From contig NZ_CP077087.1 in the NCBI RefSeq assembly GCF_014268495.2, forward strand, positions 3,103,501-3,167,500: DNA of 64,000 nucleotides. The letters run 5' to 3'. Positions 46,317-55,760 of this stretch are shown in pieces. The DNA is from Pseudomonas monsensis (GTDB taxonomy: Bacteria; Pseudomonadota; Gammaproteobacteria; Pseudomonadales; Pseudomonadaceae). A program made the translations under genes and the position numbers. Under the pieces are notes generated by a model, which saw nothing but the letters and a program-made list of their open reading frames with translations, was not told the DNA's origin and ran no database searches. Numbering within the stretch: the stretch's first letter is position 1; each line of letters starts with the position of its first letter.

Positions 46317-47604
46317 CGTTCCGCAGTCGCAGTTCCTGCTCTTGCCCCACAAGTTTCGCGCCTTCGTTGCTGGATTCGGCTCCGGAAAGACCTGGGTCGG
46401 GTGCTCGGCGCTCAGCAAGCATTTCATGGAGTGGCCGGGCGTCAACGCTGGTTACTTCGCACCAACTTACCCGCAGATCCGCGACATCTTCTATCCCACG
46501 ATGGAGGAGGTGGCTTACGACTGGGGGCTGAAGACCAAGATCAACCAGGCGAACCATGAGGTTCACATTTACAGCGGCCGGCAGTATCGCGGCACTGTGA
46601 TTTGCCGTTCGATGGAGAAGCCGCAGACCATCGTCGGCTTCAAGATCGGTCACGCACTGGTCGACGAGCTGGACGTACTGACGTCGATCAAGGCTCAGCA
46701 AGCCTGGCGCAAAATCATTGCTCGGATGCGTTACAACATCCCCGGGCTGAAAAACGGCGTGGATGTGACCACGACGCCGGAAGGCTTCAAGTTCGTCTTC
46801 CTCCAGTTCGTGAAGCAGCTGCGCGACAAGCCGGCGCTGAAGGAAATGTATGGGCTGATCCAGGCCAGCACCTTCGACAACGAACTGAACCTGCCTGACG
46901 ACTACATCGCATCGTTGATGGAGTCGTACCCCGAGCAACTGATCCGCGCTTACCTGAACGGCCAGTTCGTCAACCTGACATCCGGGTCGATCTATCACGC
47001 CTACGATCGCAAGCTGAACCAGTGCTTCGACACCGTGCAGCCAGGCGAGCCGCTGTTCATCGGCATGGACTTCAACGTCGGCAAGATGGCGGCGATTACG
47101 CACGTTAAACGTGACCAGGGGCTACCGCGCGCCGTGGACGAATTGATGGATGGCTACGACACACCGGACATGATCCGCCGCATCAAAGAACGGTACTGGG
47201 AACACACCGGCAACGACTACAAGAAGACCTGCGAGATCCGGATCTACCCGGACGCCTCCGGCGATTCGCGCAAGTCGGTCAATGCCAGCCTCACAGATAT
47301 CGCCATGCTCAAGCAGGCGGGATTCACAGTCATCGCGCCGGCGGCCAACCCGCCGGTGAAGGATCGGATCAACGCCATGAACGCCATGTTCTGCAACGCG
47401 CAGGGCGAGCGGCGGTACCTGGTCAACCCGTTTACATGCCCGACCTATGCCGACGGCCTGGAACAGCAGATCTGGGCGCCCAACGGCGAGCCAGACAAGA
47501 GCCAGGGAAACGACCACGCCAACGACGGCGGCGGTTACTTCATTCACCGCGAGTACCCGATCATCAAACCGGTCACCGCTATCAAAATGGGATACGCCCG
47601 ATGA
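46303..47604 (+). CDS. terminase large subunit
   Basis: 433 residues. Walker A is AGFGSGKT at residues 23-30, Walker B GHALVDELDVL near 112-122, and the nuclease domain has MDFNVGKMAAITHV near 243 and a later DASGDSRKS and NDHANDGG region. The motor packs DNA and cuts it at the headful or cos site. Confidence 0.93.
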   Translation: MPSLNVPQSQFLLLPHKFRAFVAGFGSGKTWVGCSALSKHFMEWPGVNAGYFAPTYPQIRDIFYPTMEEVAYDWGLKTKINQANHEVHIYSGRQYRGTVICRSMEKPQTIVGFKIGHALVDELDVLTSIKAQQAWRKIIARMRYNIPGLKNGVDVTTTPEGFKFVFLQFVKQLRDKPALKEMYGLIQASTFDNELNLPDDYIASLMESYPEQLIRAYLNGQFVNLTSGSIYHAYDRKLNQCFDTVQPGEPLFIGMDFNVGKMAAITHVKRDQGLPRAVDELMDGYDTPDMIRRIKERYWEHTGNDYKKTCEIRIYPDASGDSRKSVNASLTDIAMLKQAGFTVIAPAANPPVKDRINAMNAMFCNAQGERRYLVNPFTCPTYADGLEQQIWAPNGEPDKSQGNDHANDGGGYFIHREYPIIKPVTAIKMGYAR

Positions 47605-49019
47605 GCAACGACGTTTCCTTCAAGCGGGCGGATTACATCGAAGCACTGGATCGCTGGTCGACCGTTCGCGACGTTTGCGCCGGTCAGCACAGGGTTGTCG
47701 ACCGACTGCCTTATATCAACGCTCACGACAAGTCGCCGGAGAACGTAGACCGAAACAAGGCCTATCGTGAACGGGCGGTGTTCAAGAATGCCACCGGGCA
47801 CACGCGCAATGGCTTGCTCGGTTTGGCGTTTCACAAAGACCCGACGCTGACCGTCGCCAAGAAGATGGAATACCTGCAGGACAACGCCAACGGCTCCGGG
47901 GTGAGCATTTACCAGCACTCGCAAGGCACGTTGGAAAAGGTGCTTGAGGCTGGGCGGCATGGTCTTTACGTCGACTATCACCAAGACGCCGGCACCGGTG
48001 GGCACTCTGTGATCCTGTCGTACTGCGCCGAAGACATCATCAACTGGCGCACGGGCATGGTGAACGGACACTGCGTGTTGACCCTGGTGGTGCTGCGCGA
48101 ATCGCCGGAAATCGAAGACGGCTTCAGCTTCAAGGTGATCGAGCAGTACCGGGAACTGGCTCTCGATGATGATGGCTTTGTCTGCCGCGTTTGGCGCCGA
48201 TCCGGGCCGAAAGGCGGCGGGCCGCTGGCGGTGGTTGAGGAGTTCAAGCCCACCGGTGCCGCCGGGCGCCTGAAGAAGATCCCGTTCACCTTCGTCGGCG
48301 CGCAGAACAACGACCCGAGTATCGACGAGTCACCGCTTTACGACATCGCCATGATCAACCTGGGCCACTATCGGAACAGCGCCGACTACGAGGACAGCGT
48401 CTTCTGGTGCGGCCAAGCCCAGCCATGGATTTCCGGTCTGGACGAGCAGTGGCGCGACTGGATGGAGAAGAACGGCGTTTACGTCGGCTCCCGCGCGCCA
48501 ATGATGCTGCCGGCAGGTGGAGCCTTCGGGTACGCGCAGCCATTGCCGAACACGCTGGTTAAAGAGGCGATGGCCGACAAGAACCAGATGATGATCGAGC
48601 TCGGCGCCCGGATGGTCGTAGCTTCTCTCTCGTCCAAGACGGCGACCGAGGCCCGTGGTGATCAGTCTGCATCGACGTCAGTGCTCGCCGGCTGCGTGGC
48701 CAACGTCAGCGAGGCTTACACCCGGGCGATCATGTGGTGCTGCACCTACATGGGCGTCGACGACGCGAAGGTTGCCTACCAGATCAACCAGGAATTCGTG
48801 GAGCTGACGGCTGATCCGCAAATGATCACCGCACTGGTCGGGCTCTGGCAGAACGGCGGTTTCGCCAAAGCGGATCTTCGGGCGTACCTGCGCAAGTTGG
48901 GCCTGATCGCGCCGGAACGCACAGACCAGCAAATCGACGGTGAGTTGGCAGAGCAAGACGACGGCTTGGGTCTGGACGACGAGGACAAAGTAGATGGCGG
49001 CAAACCAAGCAATCCTTGA
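47601..49019 (+). CDS. portal protein (DUF4055)
   Basis: 472 residues from ATG 47601, which overlaps the terminase stop (ATGA); an upstream extension into terminase is rejected. Composition and the segments DRWSTVRDVCAGQHRVVDRL and ARMVVASLSSKTATEARGDQ fit DUF4055 portals. Twelve copies should form the vertex for DNA entry. Confidence 0.88.
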   Translation: MSNDVSFKRADYIEALDRWSTVRDVCAGQHRVVDRLPYINAHDKSPENVDRNKAYRERAVFKNATGHTRNGLLGLAFHKDPTLTVAKKMEYLQDNANGSGVSIYQHSQGTLEKVLEAGRHGLYVDYHQDAGTGGHSVILSYCAEDIINWRTGMVNGHCVLTLVVLRESPEIEDGFSFKVIEQYRELALDDDGFVCRVWRRSGPKGGGPLAVVEEFKPTGAAGRLKKIPFTFVGAQNNDPSIDESPLYDIAMINLGHYRNSADYEDSVFWCGQAQPWISGLDEQWRDWMEKNGVYVGSRAPMMLPAGGAFGYAQPLPNTLVKEAMADKNQMMIELGARMVVASLSSKTATEARGDQSASTSVLAGCVANVSEAYTRAIMWCCTYMGVDDAKVAYQINQEFVELTADPQMITALVGLWQNGGFAKADLRAYLRKLGLIAPERTDQQIDGELAEQDDGLGLDDEDKVDGGKPSNP

Positions 49020-50079
49020 CGCCACGATTCGGCACGCGGTCTTCCTCGAAAAGCTGAAGGCAGGGGAGGTCGGCAAGTTCGCTCCCTTCCTGAAGGAGAT
49101 CGACCGCTCGATTCGCGATCGGCTCACCCAGTCGGATCTGACCGAGTACAACGTCAAGCGGCTGGAGGCGCTGCTGAAAGAAGTCGACAGTCTGCTGCTT
49201 GGTATCTTCGACCGCTACAGCGCGCAGCTGAACCTCGACCTGATCGACATCGCCAATTACGAGGCTGAGTTTGAAGCGTCGAGCCTGGCCCGGTCGGCGC
49301 CGGTTGGTGTTTCATTGGATGTGGTCGCGCCAACGGCAGCGGCTATCCGAACCGCAGTGCTGACCAACCCCCTCAGTGTGCGCGGCACCGGCGGCGGTAA
49401 GCTGCTGAAGTCGTTCATCAAGGGCTGGACCAGTGCCGAGCGCGAGCGCGTCACCGGCACGATCCGGCAGGGCTTCTTCGAAGGGCAAACGAACTTCCAG
49501 ATCATCCGCAACATTCGCGGCACCAAGGCTGCCGGTTACAAAGACGGCATTCTCGCTACCACCAACCGCAATGCCAGTACGGTCGTGCACACAGCTATTC
49601 AGCATGTGTCATCCCAGGCACGGATGGAGGTGGCCAAGGCCAACACGGACATCGTGTCTGAAGTAGAGATGGTGGCCACGCTGGACAGCAAGACCAGTCA
49701 GCAGTGTCGGTCGATGGATAAACGACGGTTTCCGGTCGACTCTGGCCCGCGGCCGCCTTTTCACCCGAATTGCCGGACCACTTTCGTCCTGCTTACCAAG
49801 CTCAGCGAGATGTTCGCCAAGGGCGCTACCCGGGCTTCGGTGGGCGCAGATGGCGCAGGGCAGGTAAGCGCGAGCCTCGACTATTACCACTGGCTTCAGC
49901 AACAGCCGGCGTCGTTCCAAGACGTCGCGATCGGCCCTGTTAGGGCCAAGCTGTTCCGGGAGGGCGGATTGACCGTCGAGCGATTTGCCGAGTTGCAGCT
50001 CGATCGCAACTTTTCTCCGCTGACGCTGGCACAAATGAAGGGGCTCGAGCCTCTGGCATTCGAGCGCGCCGGCATTTGA
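48994..50079 (+). CDS. phage head morphogenesis protein (SPP1 gp7/Mu F-like)
   Basis: 361 residues overlapping the portal gene by 26 bases. The C-terminal Mu F domain has the Cys/His signature QQCRSMDKRRFPVDSGPRPP then FHPNCRTTF near residues 236-265. It probably has a minor capsid or ejection role. Confidence 0.88.
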   Translation: MAANQAILDATIRHAVFLEKLKAGEVGKFAPFLKEIDRSIRDRLTQSDLTEYNVKRLEALLKEVDSLLLGIFDRYSAQLNLDLIDIANYEAEFEASSLARSAPVGVSLDVVAPTAAAIRTAVLTNPLSVRGTGGGKLLKSFIKGWTSAERERVTGTIRQGFFEGQTNFQIIRNIRGTKAAGYKDGILATTNRNASTVVHTAIQHVSSQARMEVAKANTDIVSEVEMVATLDSKTSQQCRSMDKRRFPVDSGPRPPFHPNCRTTFVLLTKLSEMFAKGATRASVGADGAGQVSASLDYYHWLQQQPASFQDVAIGPVRAKLFREGGLTVERFAELQLDRNFSPLTLAQMKGLEPLAFERAGI

Positions 50080-50097
50080 CGCAACAAACTCAATCAG

Positions 50098-50117
50098 CCG
50101 CCTTCGGGCGGTTTTTT
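50098..50117 (+). terminator. intrinsic terminator inside the late operon
   Basis: CCGCC-TTCG-GGCGG with a stable tetraloop followed by TTTTTT lies between the head morphogenesis and scaffold genes. Confidence 0.8.
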
Positions 50118-50161
50118 ATTGCCTGCAAAGCGGGCAACACATACCCAAGGGGTGCATCAAC

Positions 50162-50890
50162 GTGGCAGAAGAAAACGAAATCGACCTGGACAACCCGGCA
50201 ATCAAGGCCGCTATCGCGAATGCCGTTGAGACCTCTGTTTCTGGTCTGAAAACCAAAAACTCCGAACTGCTGGGCAAGCTGAAGGAAACCACCGGCAAGC
50301 TGACCCAGTTCGAAACACAGTTCGAAGGCATCGACATCGACGCCGTCAAAGGCCTGCTCAGCCGCGCTGGCCAAGACGAAGAAACCAAGCTTCTGACAGA
50401 GGGCAAGGTGGACGAGGTATTCAACCGCCGCACCGAGCGCCTGCGTGGCGACTACGACAAGCAGTTGAAGACCGTCACAGCGCGCGCCGAGAAGGCCGAA
50501 GCATTCGCCGCCAAGTTCCAGGGCAAAGTCCTGGGCGACTCGGTACGCGGGGCAGCACTCAAGGCCGGCGCACTTCCTGAAGCAACCGATGACATCATCT
50601 TGCGCGCCAAAGGCGTGTTCTCGTTGAACGAAGAGGGCGAAGCGGTCGCCGTTGATGAATCCGGCCAGGTCATCCTCGGTAAAGACGGCAAGACCCCTCT
50701 GACTCCGCTCGAATGGGCGGAATCTCTGCGCGAAAGCGCACCTCATCTGTGGCCAAGGGCTTCAGGGACACAAGCCCCGGGCGGGGGTGGCGGCCAGGCT
50801 GCATTCAAGCGCTCCGAAATGACTGCCGAGCAAAAGCGCGATTACCAGCGCAAGCACGGCCAAACCGCATACCTGCAATTGCCCAAGTAA
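50162..50890 (+). CDS. capsid scaffold protein
   Basis: 242 residues starting with GTG (MAEENEIDLDNPAIKAA), AAGGGG ten bases upstream. Acidic, with a long coiled-coil middle (LKTKNSELLGKLKETTGKLT) and a short basic tail (EQKRDYQRKHG), typical of scaffolds. It lies directly before the major capsid gene. Confidence 0.82.
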   Translation: MAEENEIDLDNPAIKAAIANAVETSVSGLKTKNSELLGKLKETTGKLTQFETQFEGIDIDAVKGLLSRAGQDEETKLLTEGKVDEVFNRRTERLRGDYDKQLKTVTARAEKAEAFAAKFQGKVLGDSVRGAALKAGALPEATDDIILRAKGVFSLNEEGEAVAVDESGQVILGKDGKTPLTPLEWAESLRESAPHLWPRASGTQAPGGGGGQAAFKRSEMTAEQKRDYQRKHGQTAYLQLPK

Positions 50891-50902
50891 GGGGATTCAC
50901 CC

Positions 50903-51865
50903 ATGGCAACGACTGTTAACAGCGACCTGATCATCTACAACGATGAAGCGCAAACCGCATACCTGGAGCGTGTCCAGGACAACCTCGATGTGTTCAACGC
51001 ATCGTCCAACGGCGCGATCGTGCTCGACAACGAGCTGATCGAAGGCGATTTCCGCAAGCGCTCGTTCTACAAGATCGGCGGTTCGCTGGAGCATCGTGAC
51101 GTCAACTCCACCGGTAAAGTGACCGCGAAGAAGATCGGCGCGGGCGAAGCCGTTGGCGTCAAGGCTCCTTGGAAGTACGGTCCGTACCAGACCACCGAAG
51201 AGGCATTCAAGCGCCGTGGTCGTCCGGTCGACGAGTTCTCCCAGATCATCGGCGCCGACGTTGCTGACGCCACTCTGGAAGGTTTCATCCAGTACGCCAC
51301 TGCTGCTTTGCGCGCCTCGATCAGCTCCAACGCTGACATGGTGGTTTCGGCCAATATCGAGACCGACGGCAAGAAGACCCTCACTCGCGGCATGCGCAAA
51401 TTCGGCGACAAGTTCGGCCGCATCGCACTGTGGGTCATGCACTCCAGCGCTTACTTCGACATCGTGGATGAGGCGATCGCGAACAAGGTCTACGAAGAGG
51501 CGGGTGTCGTCATCTACGGCGGCCTGCCAGGCACTCTCGGCAAGCCAGTGCTGGTCACCGACACCGCGCCTGCGGATGTGATCTTCGGCCTGCTGCCGAA
51601 CGCTGTGGTGATCACTGAATCGCAGGCTCCTGGCTTCCGTTCGTACGCGGTGAATGACGAAGAGAACCTGGGCATCGGCTACCGCGCTGAAGGCACCGTC
51701 AACATCGACGTTCTCGGCTACAGCTGGAAGGAAGCCGCTGGCGGCGCGAACCCAACGCTTGCCGCCGTGGGTTCGGCTGCGAACTGGGTCAAGCATTCCA
51801 ACAGTAACAAGGTGACTGCTGGTGTGCTGATCACCCTGACCACCACGCCACCAGCCGGCGGCTGA
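50903..51865 (+). CDS. major capsid protein
   Basis: 320 residues (MATTVNSDLIIYNDEAQTAY), with segments such as VVSANIETDGKKTLTRGM, GGLPGTLGKPVLVTDTAPAD and VNIDVLGYSWKEAAGG found in phage capsid proteins of the HK97-like fold. The scaffold gene before it and connector genes after it support the call. Codon use is strongly GC-biased, as expected for a highly made protein. Confidence 0.85.
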   Translation: MATTVNSDLIIYNDEAQTAYLERVQDNLDVFNASSNGAIVLDNELIEGDFRKRSFYKIGGSLEHRDVNSTGKVTAKKIGAGEAVGVKAPWKYGPYQTTEEAFKRRGRPVDEFSQIIGADVADATLEGFIQYATAALRASISSNADMVVSANIETDGKKTLTRGMRKFGDKFGRIALWVMHSSAYFDIVDEAIANKVYEEAGVVIYGGLPGTLGKPVLVTDTAPADVIFGLLPNAVVITESQAPGFRSYAVNDEENLGIGYRAEGTVNIDVLGYSWKEAAGGANPTLAAVGSAANWVKHSNSNKVTAGVLITLTTTPPAGG

Positions 51866-51910
51866 TATTGGCCCTGACAGCGGCCAGCAATGGTCGCTAC
51901 GGAGACTTTT

Positions 51911-52501
51911 ATGGAACTGGTTTACTCCACTCAAAATTCGGACTTCGATCCAGAAAAGCGGTACCGCAATCCAGCGCACTTTGATCGGCCTGAAGCGGGT
52001 GTGACGCACGCGGTGGTGATTGGCGACTGGCCTAAAGTGGTCGACGCTTATGAGGCGCTTGGCGTCGAAGTATTGGTGACGAAACCTTTGATCAGCGAGC
52101 CGGTTTATTCGGGTGATGCTGACGCTATTGTCGGTCTGGAACAGGACAACGCCACGCTGCGCGCCGAGCGTGACTGCATTCTGCGACTGATCGACGCCGT
52201 CGAGGGGCAATCAGATCTGGAACACCCGGGCGCCGGCGAACTGCCAATCCGCTTGTTCGGTGCGCTGAAAGCCATTCATGAAGGTTTCGAAACCCTGACG
52301 GGTGAACGTGACAACCTGGCTGGCGAGGTTGAATCGCTCCGCGCTGAAGTTGCACGCCTCAAGGCAGCAGCCGAGCCGGTCGACAATGCCGAGAAGATCG
52401 CGAACCTCAAGGCGCAGCTCGACGCCGCCAACGTGACGTATCGGGCGAATGCTTCGGTAGAATCGCTGGAAAAGGCAGTTGCTGAACTGCAGCAGGCGTA
52501 A
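51911..52501 (+). CDS. late protein with long coiled coil
   Basis: 196 residues from ATG 51911 with GGAG six bases upstream. The first 75 residues form a mixed domain (VVIGDWPKVVDAYEALGVEV). A coiled coil follows (ETLTGERDNLAGEVESLRAE). It may be a head decoration or assembly factor; unknown. Confidence 0.65.
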   Translation: MELVYSTQNSDFDPEKRYRNPAHFDRPEAGVTHAVVIGDWPKVVDAYEALGVEVLVTKPLISEPVYSGDADAIVGLEQDNATLRAERDCILRLIDAVEGQSDLEHPGAGELPIRLFGALKAIHEGFETLTGERDNLAGEVESLRAEVARLKAAAEPVDNAEKIANLKAQLDAANVTYRANASVESLEKAVAELQQA

Positions 52502-52558
52502 TCACCCAGGTGCCCGGCAACGCGGTACCCGACCCAGAAAACCACAGCGAGCTGATTC

Positions 52559-53062
52559 ATGACTCTCATCATCGAGGACGGTACCGGCAAGCCTGACGCC
52601 GAAAGCTACGCATCCGCCGAAGACCTGGCCATGTACGCCGTGAAGTTTGGCGTGACCATCCCGGCGGAGGTGCCAGCGCAGGAAGCGTTGCTGCGTCGGG
52701 CCGCGCTGGCAATGGATGGCATGACGTGGAAAGGGCGAAAGTCCAACAGCGAGCAGGCACTATCCTGGCCACGCCGCGGTGTCGAGCTGGATTACGAGAT
52801 CAGGCCCGACAGATATCTGCCAGCGCGGATCCAGTACGGCCAGATGGCTTTGGCGGCCGAGATCCACACTGACGACGTCGACCCGATCGAGAAGCGCAAA
52901 GGCGCGGTAACGCTTGAGCGTGTCGAGGGAGCGGTAACCCGTGAATACGCGACGATCCCGAACACAAGCGGCCGACTTTTGCCGGCAGCGCCGGACCGGC
53001 CGAGCGCAACGCAATTTGCAGATTACCTGCAAAAACGCGGGTTGTTTTCCGTTAGAGCCTAG
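52559..53062 (+). CDS. head-tail connector-like protein (DnaT-like/gp6 family)
   Basis: 167 residues starting TLIIEDGTGKPDAESYASAE, a signature of the DnaT-like ssDNA-binding/connector family found between capsid and tail genes. It probably closes the head at the portal. Name of the family should not be read as replication function. Confidence 0.78.
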   Translation: MTLIIEDGTGKPDAESYASAEDLAMYAVKFGVTIPAEVPAQEALLRRAALAMDGMTWKGRKSNSEQALSWPRRGVELDYEIRPDRYLPARIQYGQMALAAEIHTDDVDPIEKRKGAVTLERVEGAVTREYATIPNTSGRLLPAAPDRPSATQFADYLQKRGLFSVRA

Positions 53063-53075
53063 CGGTCGTGAGATC

Positions 53076-53104
53076 TTGATGGCGATGAGCTATGAGGCTA
53101 GTAT
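53076..53104 (+). promoter_or_regulatory. sigma-70-type promoter of the alpha-CTD moron
   Basis: TTGATG and TAGTAT separated by 17 bases lie about 70 bp before the ATG of the inserted gene. Hairpins GTTGC-TGCG-GCAAC and CCTG-TGCG-CAGG occur in the leader. Confidence 0.5.
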
Positions 53105-53170
53105 CGAGCAAGTTGCTGCGGCAACGTTAACCCTCTAATTGCTCAGCCTGTGCGCAGGCCGGAGATCAGC

Positions 53171-53533
53171 ATGAAGCCAGAATTCCGAATTCGTGAAGTC
53201 ACTCGTTACGCCATCACCAAGTTTGACGAGCGCGGTAATCATCCCGTAGCTCAGGTAGACAACCGAGACACAGCAGAGCAGATAGTCGCCGCCCTAACGG
53301 CTCAAGCTGAAGTTGAGTCTGTAGCCCTGCACACGCCAATTGATGACCTCAATTTTTCGACTCGAACTCGAAACAATTTGGTTGTTACCTGTGGTTTTTC
53401 CACGCTGGGAGATCTGACGAGAGTTAATCAGGTGCAGCTACTCGGACAACACCGAGTGGGCGTTGAGACCTTGAAAGAAGTGCTGCAACTTCTAAACGAA
53501 CGAGGCTTAAAGCACCAACTCGGCACACTTTAA
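53171..53533 (+). CDS. moron protein with an RNA polymerase alpha-CTD-like domain
   Basis: 120 residues from ATG 53171 with GGAG six bases upstream. The first 50 residues are a small alpha/beta unit. Residues 56-113 (PIDDLNFSTRTRNNL, GFSTLGDLTRVN, GVETLKEVLQLLNERGL) align with the C-terminal domain of the alpha subunit. Arg65 and Asn68 correspond to the DNA-contact Arg265 and Asn268; the Gly296-Lys298-Ser299 part is changed. It has its own promoter and terminator within the late operon, so it is probably expressed in the lysogen and may act on host transcription. Confidence 0.75.
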   Translation: MKPEFRIREVTRYAITKFDERGNHPVAQVDNRDTAEQIVAALTAQAEVESVALHTPIDDLNFSTRTRNNLVVTCGFSTLGDLTRVNQVQLLGQHRVGVETLKEVLQLLNERGLKHQLGTL

Positions 53534-53551
53534 GTCAGGCAAGTATCCATG

Positions 53552-53576
53552 AGCCCAGCCATCGCGCTGGGCTTTT
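53552..53576 (+). terminator. terminator of the alpha-CTD moron
   Basis: AGCCCAGC and GCTGGGCT around CATCGC with TTTTC after it. Confidence 0.8.
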
Positions 53577-53592
53577 CACATCTGGAGTCCTA

Positions 53593-53961
53593 ATGGCCTT
53601 CTACGACGAATTGGCCGTGATGGCTCTGGATATGATCACAGAGTTCGGCCAGCCCGTGACCATCAGCAAGACGGAGCCGGGCGAGTATGACCCGGAGACG
53701 GGCGGCGAATCGCCAGGCACCACCATCGAGCAGACCGCTCAAGGCATCCTGCTCGACTTCACCGGTCAGGAATTCCAGAACAACAGCCTCATCAAGCAGG
53801 GCGACAAGAAATTGAAAATCGCTGCGCAAGGGTTGGAGTGGGTTCCGGACTTGCTGAACAAAGTGATCATTCAGGGTCGTACCTGGTCCATCGTGCCGCC
53901 GCTGAAAGAGGTGAATCCCGCCGGGACGCCAATCCTGTACGAGCTTCAGGTGCGGTCATGA
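53593..53961 (+). CDS. head-tail joining protein
   Basis: 122 residues, beta-rich, with NKVIIQGRTWSIVPPLKEVN and PAGTPILYELQVRS ending, like lambda FII or HK97 stopper-type proteins. It lies between connector and tail-completion genes. The gene ends with an ATGA overlap. Confidence 0.78.
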   Translation: MAFYDELAVMALDMITEFGQPVTISKTEPGEYDPETGGESPGTTIEQTAQGILLDFTGQEFQNNSLIKQGDKKLKIAAQGLEWVPDLLNKVIIQGRTWSIVPPLKEVNPAGTPILYELQVRS

Positions 53962-54611
53962 GCAAATACTCAGGCCTCAACGGCAGTTTCGCCGAGAACA
54001 TCCGCCAGTTTGCCGAGCAGGCCCAGACCGGGCTCGACGCCACCTTCCGCGAAATCGTGATCGAGATCGGTAGCAGCGTAATCCGCATGTCACCGGTGGG
54101 TAACCCCGAGATCTGGGCCGCGAACGTGGCGCATCGCGCTACCAATACTCGCGCTGCCGATCACTACGACTTCAAGGTCGCCGTGCGCAACACCCTCATC
54201 AATCTCGATGAGAACAATTTCACCAAGGCCGGGAAGCTGAAGCGCGGCGTGAAGTACGCCAAGCCGCTGACAAAGACCGAGCGCGACCAGAACTTCAGCG
54301 TGAATGGACTGGTTGCTGGCAAGGATTACGTCGGCGGCCGATTCCGCGGTAACTGGCAGTTCTCGATCGGGGCGCCGGCAGAAGGCGAACTTGATCAGGT
54401 CGATCCGGCCGGCGGCATCACCTTGGCGAAGCTCAGGCTTCAGGTCGAACAACTGACGATCGGGCAAACGGCGTACATCATGAACAACCTGCCATATGCG
54501 TTGCCGCTCGAGTATGGCCATTCCAAACAGGCACCGGGCGGCATGGTGCGTATCACGCTCGCGCGGTTCCAGCAGATCGTCGACGAAGCCATCAGGAACA
54601 ACCAGGTATGA
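53958..54611 (+). CDS. tail completion protein, HK97 gp10-like
   Basis: 217 residues from ATG 53958, coupled to the previous gene (ATGA); a longer upstream frame is rejected. The motif RGNWQFSIG near the middle and PYALPLEYGHSKQAPGGMV near the end are standard for the gp10-like family. It joins head and tail. Confidence 0.82.
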   Translation: MSKYSGLNGSFAENIRQFAEQAQTGLDATFREIVIEIGSSVIRMSPVGNPEIWAANVAHRATNTRAADHYDFKVAVRNTLINLDENNFTKAGKLKRGVKYAKPLTKTERDQNFSVNGLVAGKDYVGGRFRGNWQFSIGAPAEGELDQVDPAGGITLAKLRLQVEQLTIGQTAYIMNNLPYALPLEYGHSKQAPGGMVRITLARFQQIVDEAIRNNQV

Positions 54612-55024
54612 GCCATAACATCATCGCTTCGATCTTCGAGGCCAGACTGATTGCCTGGGCGAAGGCTTTGCCGACACCCATCAAGGTCGTCGTCGAGAAC
54701 GAGGCCTATGAACCCGGAACTGGCATCACCTACCTGCGAGCTTTCACTCTGCCCGGCGATACTGCGAGCAACACGCTTGCCGGCGATCACAAGCTGTTCA
54801 CCGGCGTGTTTCAGGTCAGCATCGTGACGCCGGCGGGCAAGTATCGCGGCGCGGCCGGCGCGCTGGCTGACCAGATCGCCGCGCTGTTTCCGCTGTACGA
54901 GCGAATCACGAAGAATGCACTGACCGTGGTGACCATGACGCCAGTCGATCAAGGGCCAGGTATCCCAGACGACACGACCTACACCGTTCCGGTTTCGTTC
55001 GCGTACCGCGCCGACACCAACTAA
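54608..55024 (+). CDS. tail terminator protein (lambda U-like, DUF4128)
   Basis: 138 residues coupled by ATGA to the gp10-like gene. The segment YEPGTGITYLRAFTLPGD and the beta-rich rest match phage tail terminators, which stop tube growth at the right length. Confidence 0.82.
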   Translation: MSHNIIASIFEARLIAWAKALPTPIKVVVENEAYEPGTGITYLRAFTLPGDTASNTLAGDHKLFTGVFQVSIVTPAGKYRGAAGALADQIAALFPLYERITKNALTVVTMTPVDQGPGIPDDTTYTVPVSFAYRADTN

Positions 55025-55046
55025 TCCGCCCATTGGGCAAACCCAG

Positions 55047-55068
55047 AACCCGCCATTGAGCGGGTTTT
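55047..55068 (+). terminator. intrinsic hairpin before the tail tube gene
   Basis: AACCCGC and GCGGGTT around CATTGA with a short T run; it lies inside the late operon. Confidence 0.65.
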
Positions 55069-55094
55069 GTCATTTCTGAAGAGAGGAAAACCCC

Positions 55095-55751
55095 ATGGCC
55101 GGCATTCAAATGCCCAACGGCGCAACGTTCGAAATTGCTTCCGCCTATGGCGCTGCAATCCCATTCACTGCCCTGACCAATGCCAACCCGGCAGTGGCGA
55201 CCGCGGCAGCCCACGGTCTGGCCGAGGGTGACATCATCGCCCTCAGCTCTGGCTGGACCCGCCTGGACGGCCGCGCCGTGCAAGTCGGCGAGATTGCCAG
55301 CGGCACCTTTGCTCTCGATGGCGTGAACACCACGAACATTCAGCAGTATCCGGCCGGGTCTGGCGTCGGTAGCGCGCGCGAAGTGACCACCTTCACCGAG
55401 ATCTCGAAAATTACCGAGCTCGGATCGAGCGGTGGCGATCAGCAGTTTCTGACGTTCGGCTTCCTTGCTGACGATGATGACCGTCAGATGCCGACCACCA
55501 AGAACCCGATCACGCTGACCATCACGGTCGCCGACGATCCATCGCAGCCCTATGTCGATGTCTGCGAGGCGGCGGATGACGACAAGCAGGCCCGCGTTCT
55601 GCGACTGAACCTGCCGGGCGGTAGCCGCATCATCTACAACGGCTACGTCTCGATCACCTCGACACCAACCATGTCGCGAAACAACCTGATGACTCGCGTG
55701 ATCAGTATCGCGCTAACCGGTCGCCCAACTCGTTACAGCGCCTCGGCGTAA
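55095..55751 (+). CDS. major tail (tube) protein
   Basis: 218 residues, lambda V-like. An Ig-fold-like insertion is suggested by AAAHGLAEGDIIALSSGW. The KITELGSSGGDQQFLTFGF core and the C-terminal SITSTPTMSRNNLMTRVISI are typical. It lies before the G and GT genes. Confidence 0.88.
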   Translation: MAGIQMPNGATFEIASAYGAAIPFTALTNANPAVATAAAHGLAEGDIIALSSGWTRLDGRAVQVGEIASGTFALDGVNTTNIQQYPAGSGVGSAREVTTFTEISKITELGSSGGDQQFLTFGFLADDDDRQMPTTKNPITLTITVADDPSQPYVDVCEAADDDKQARVLRLNLPGGSRIIYNGYVSITSTPTMSRNNLMTRVISIALTGRPTRYSASA

Positions 55752-55760
55752 GGAAGGCAC

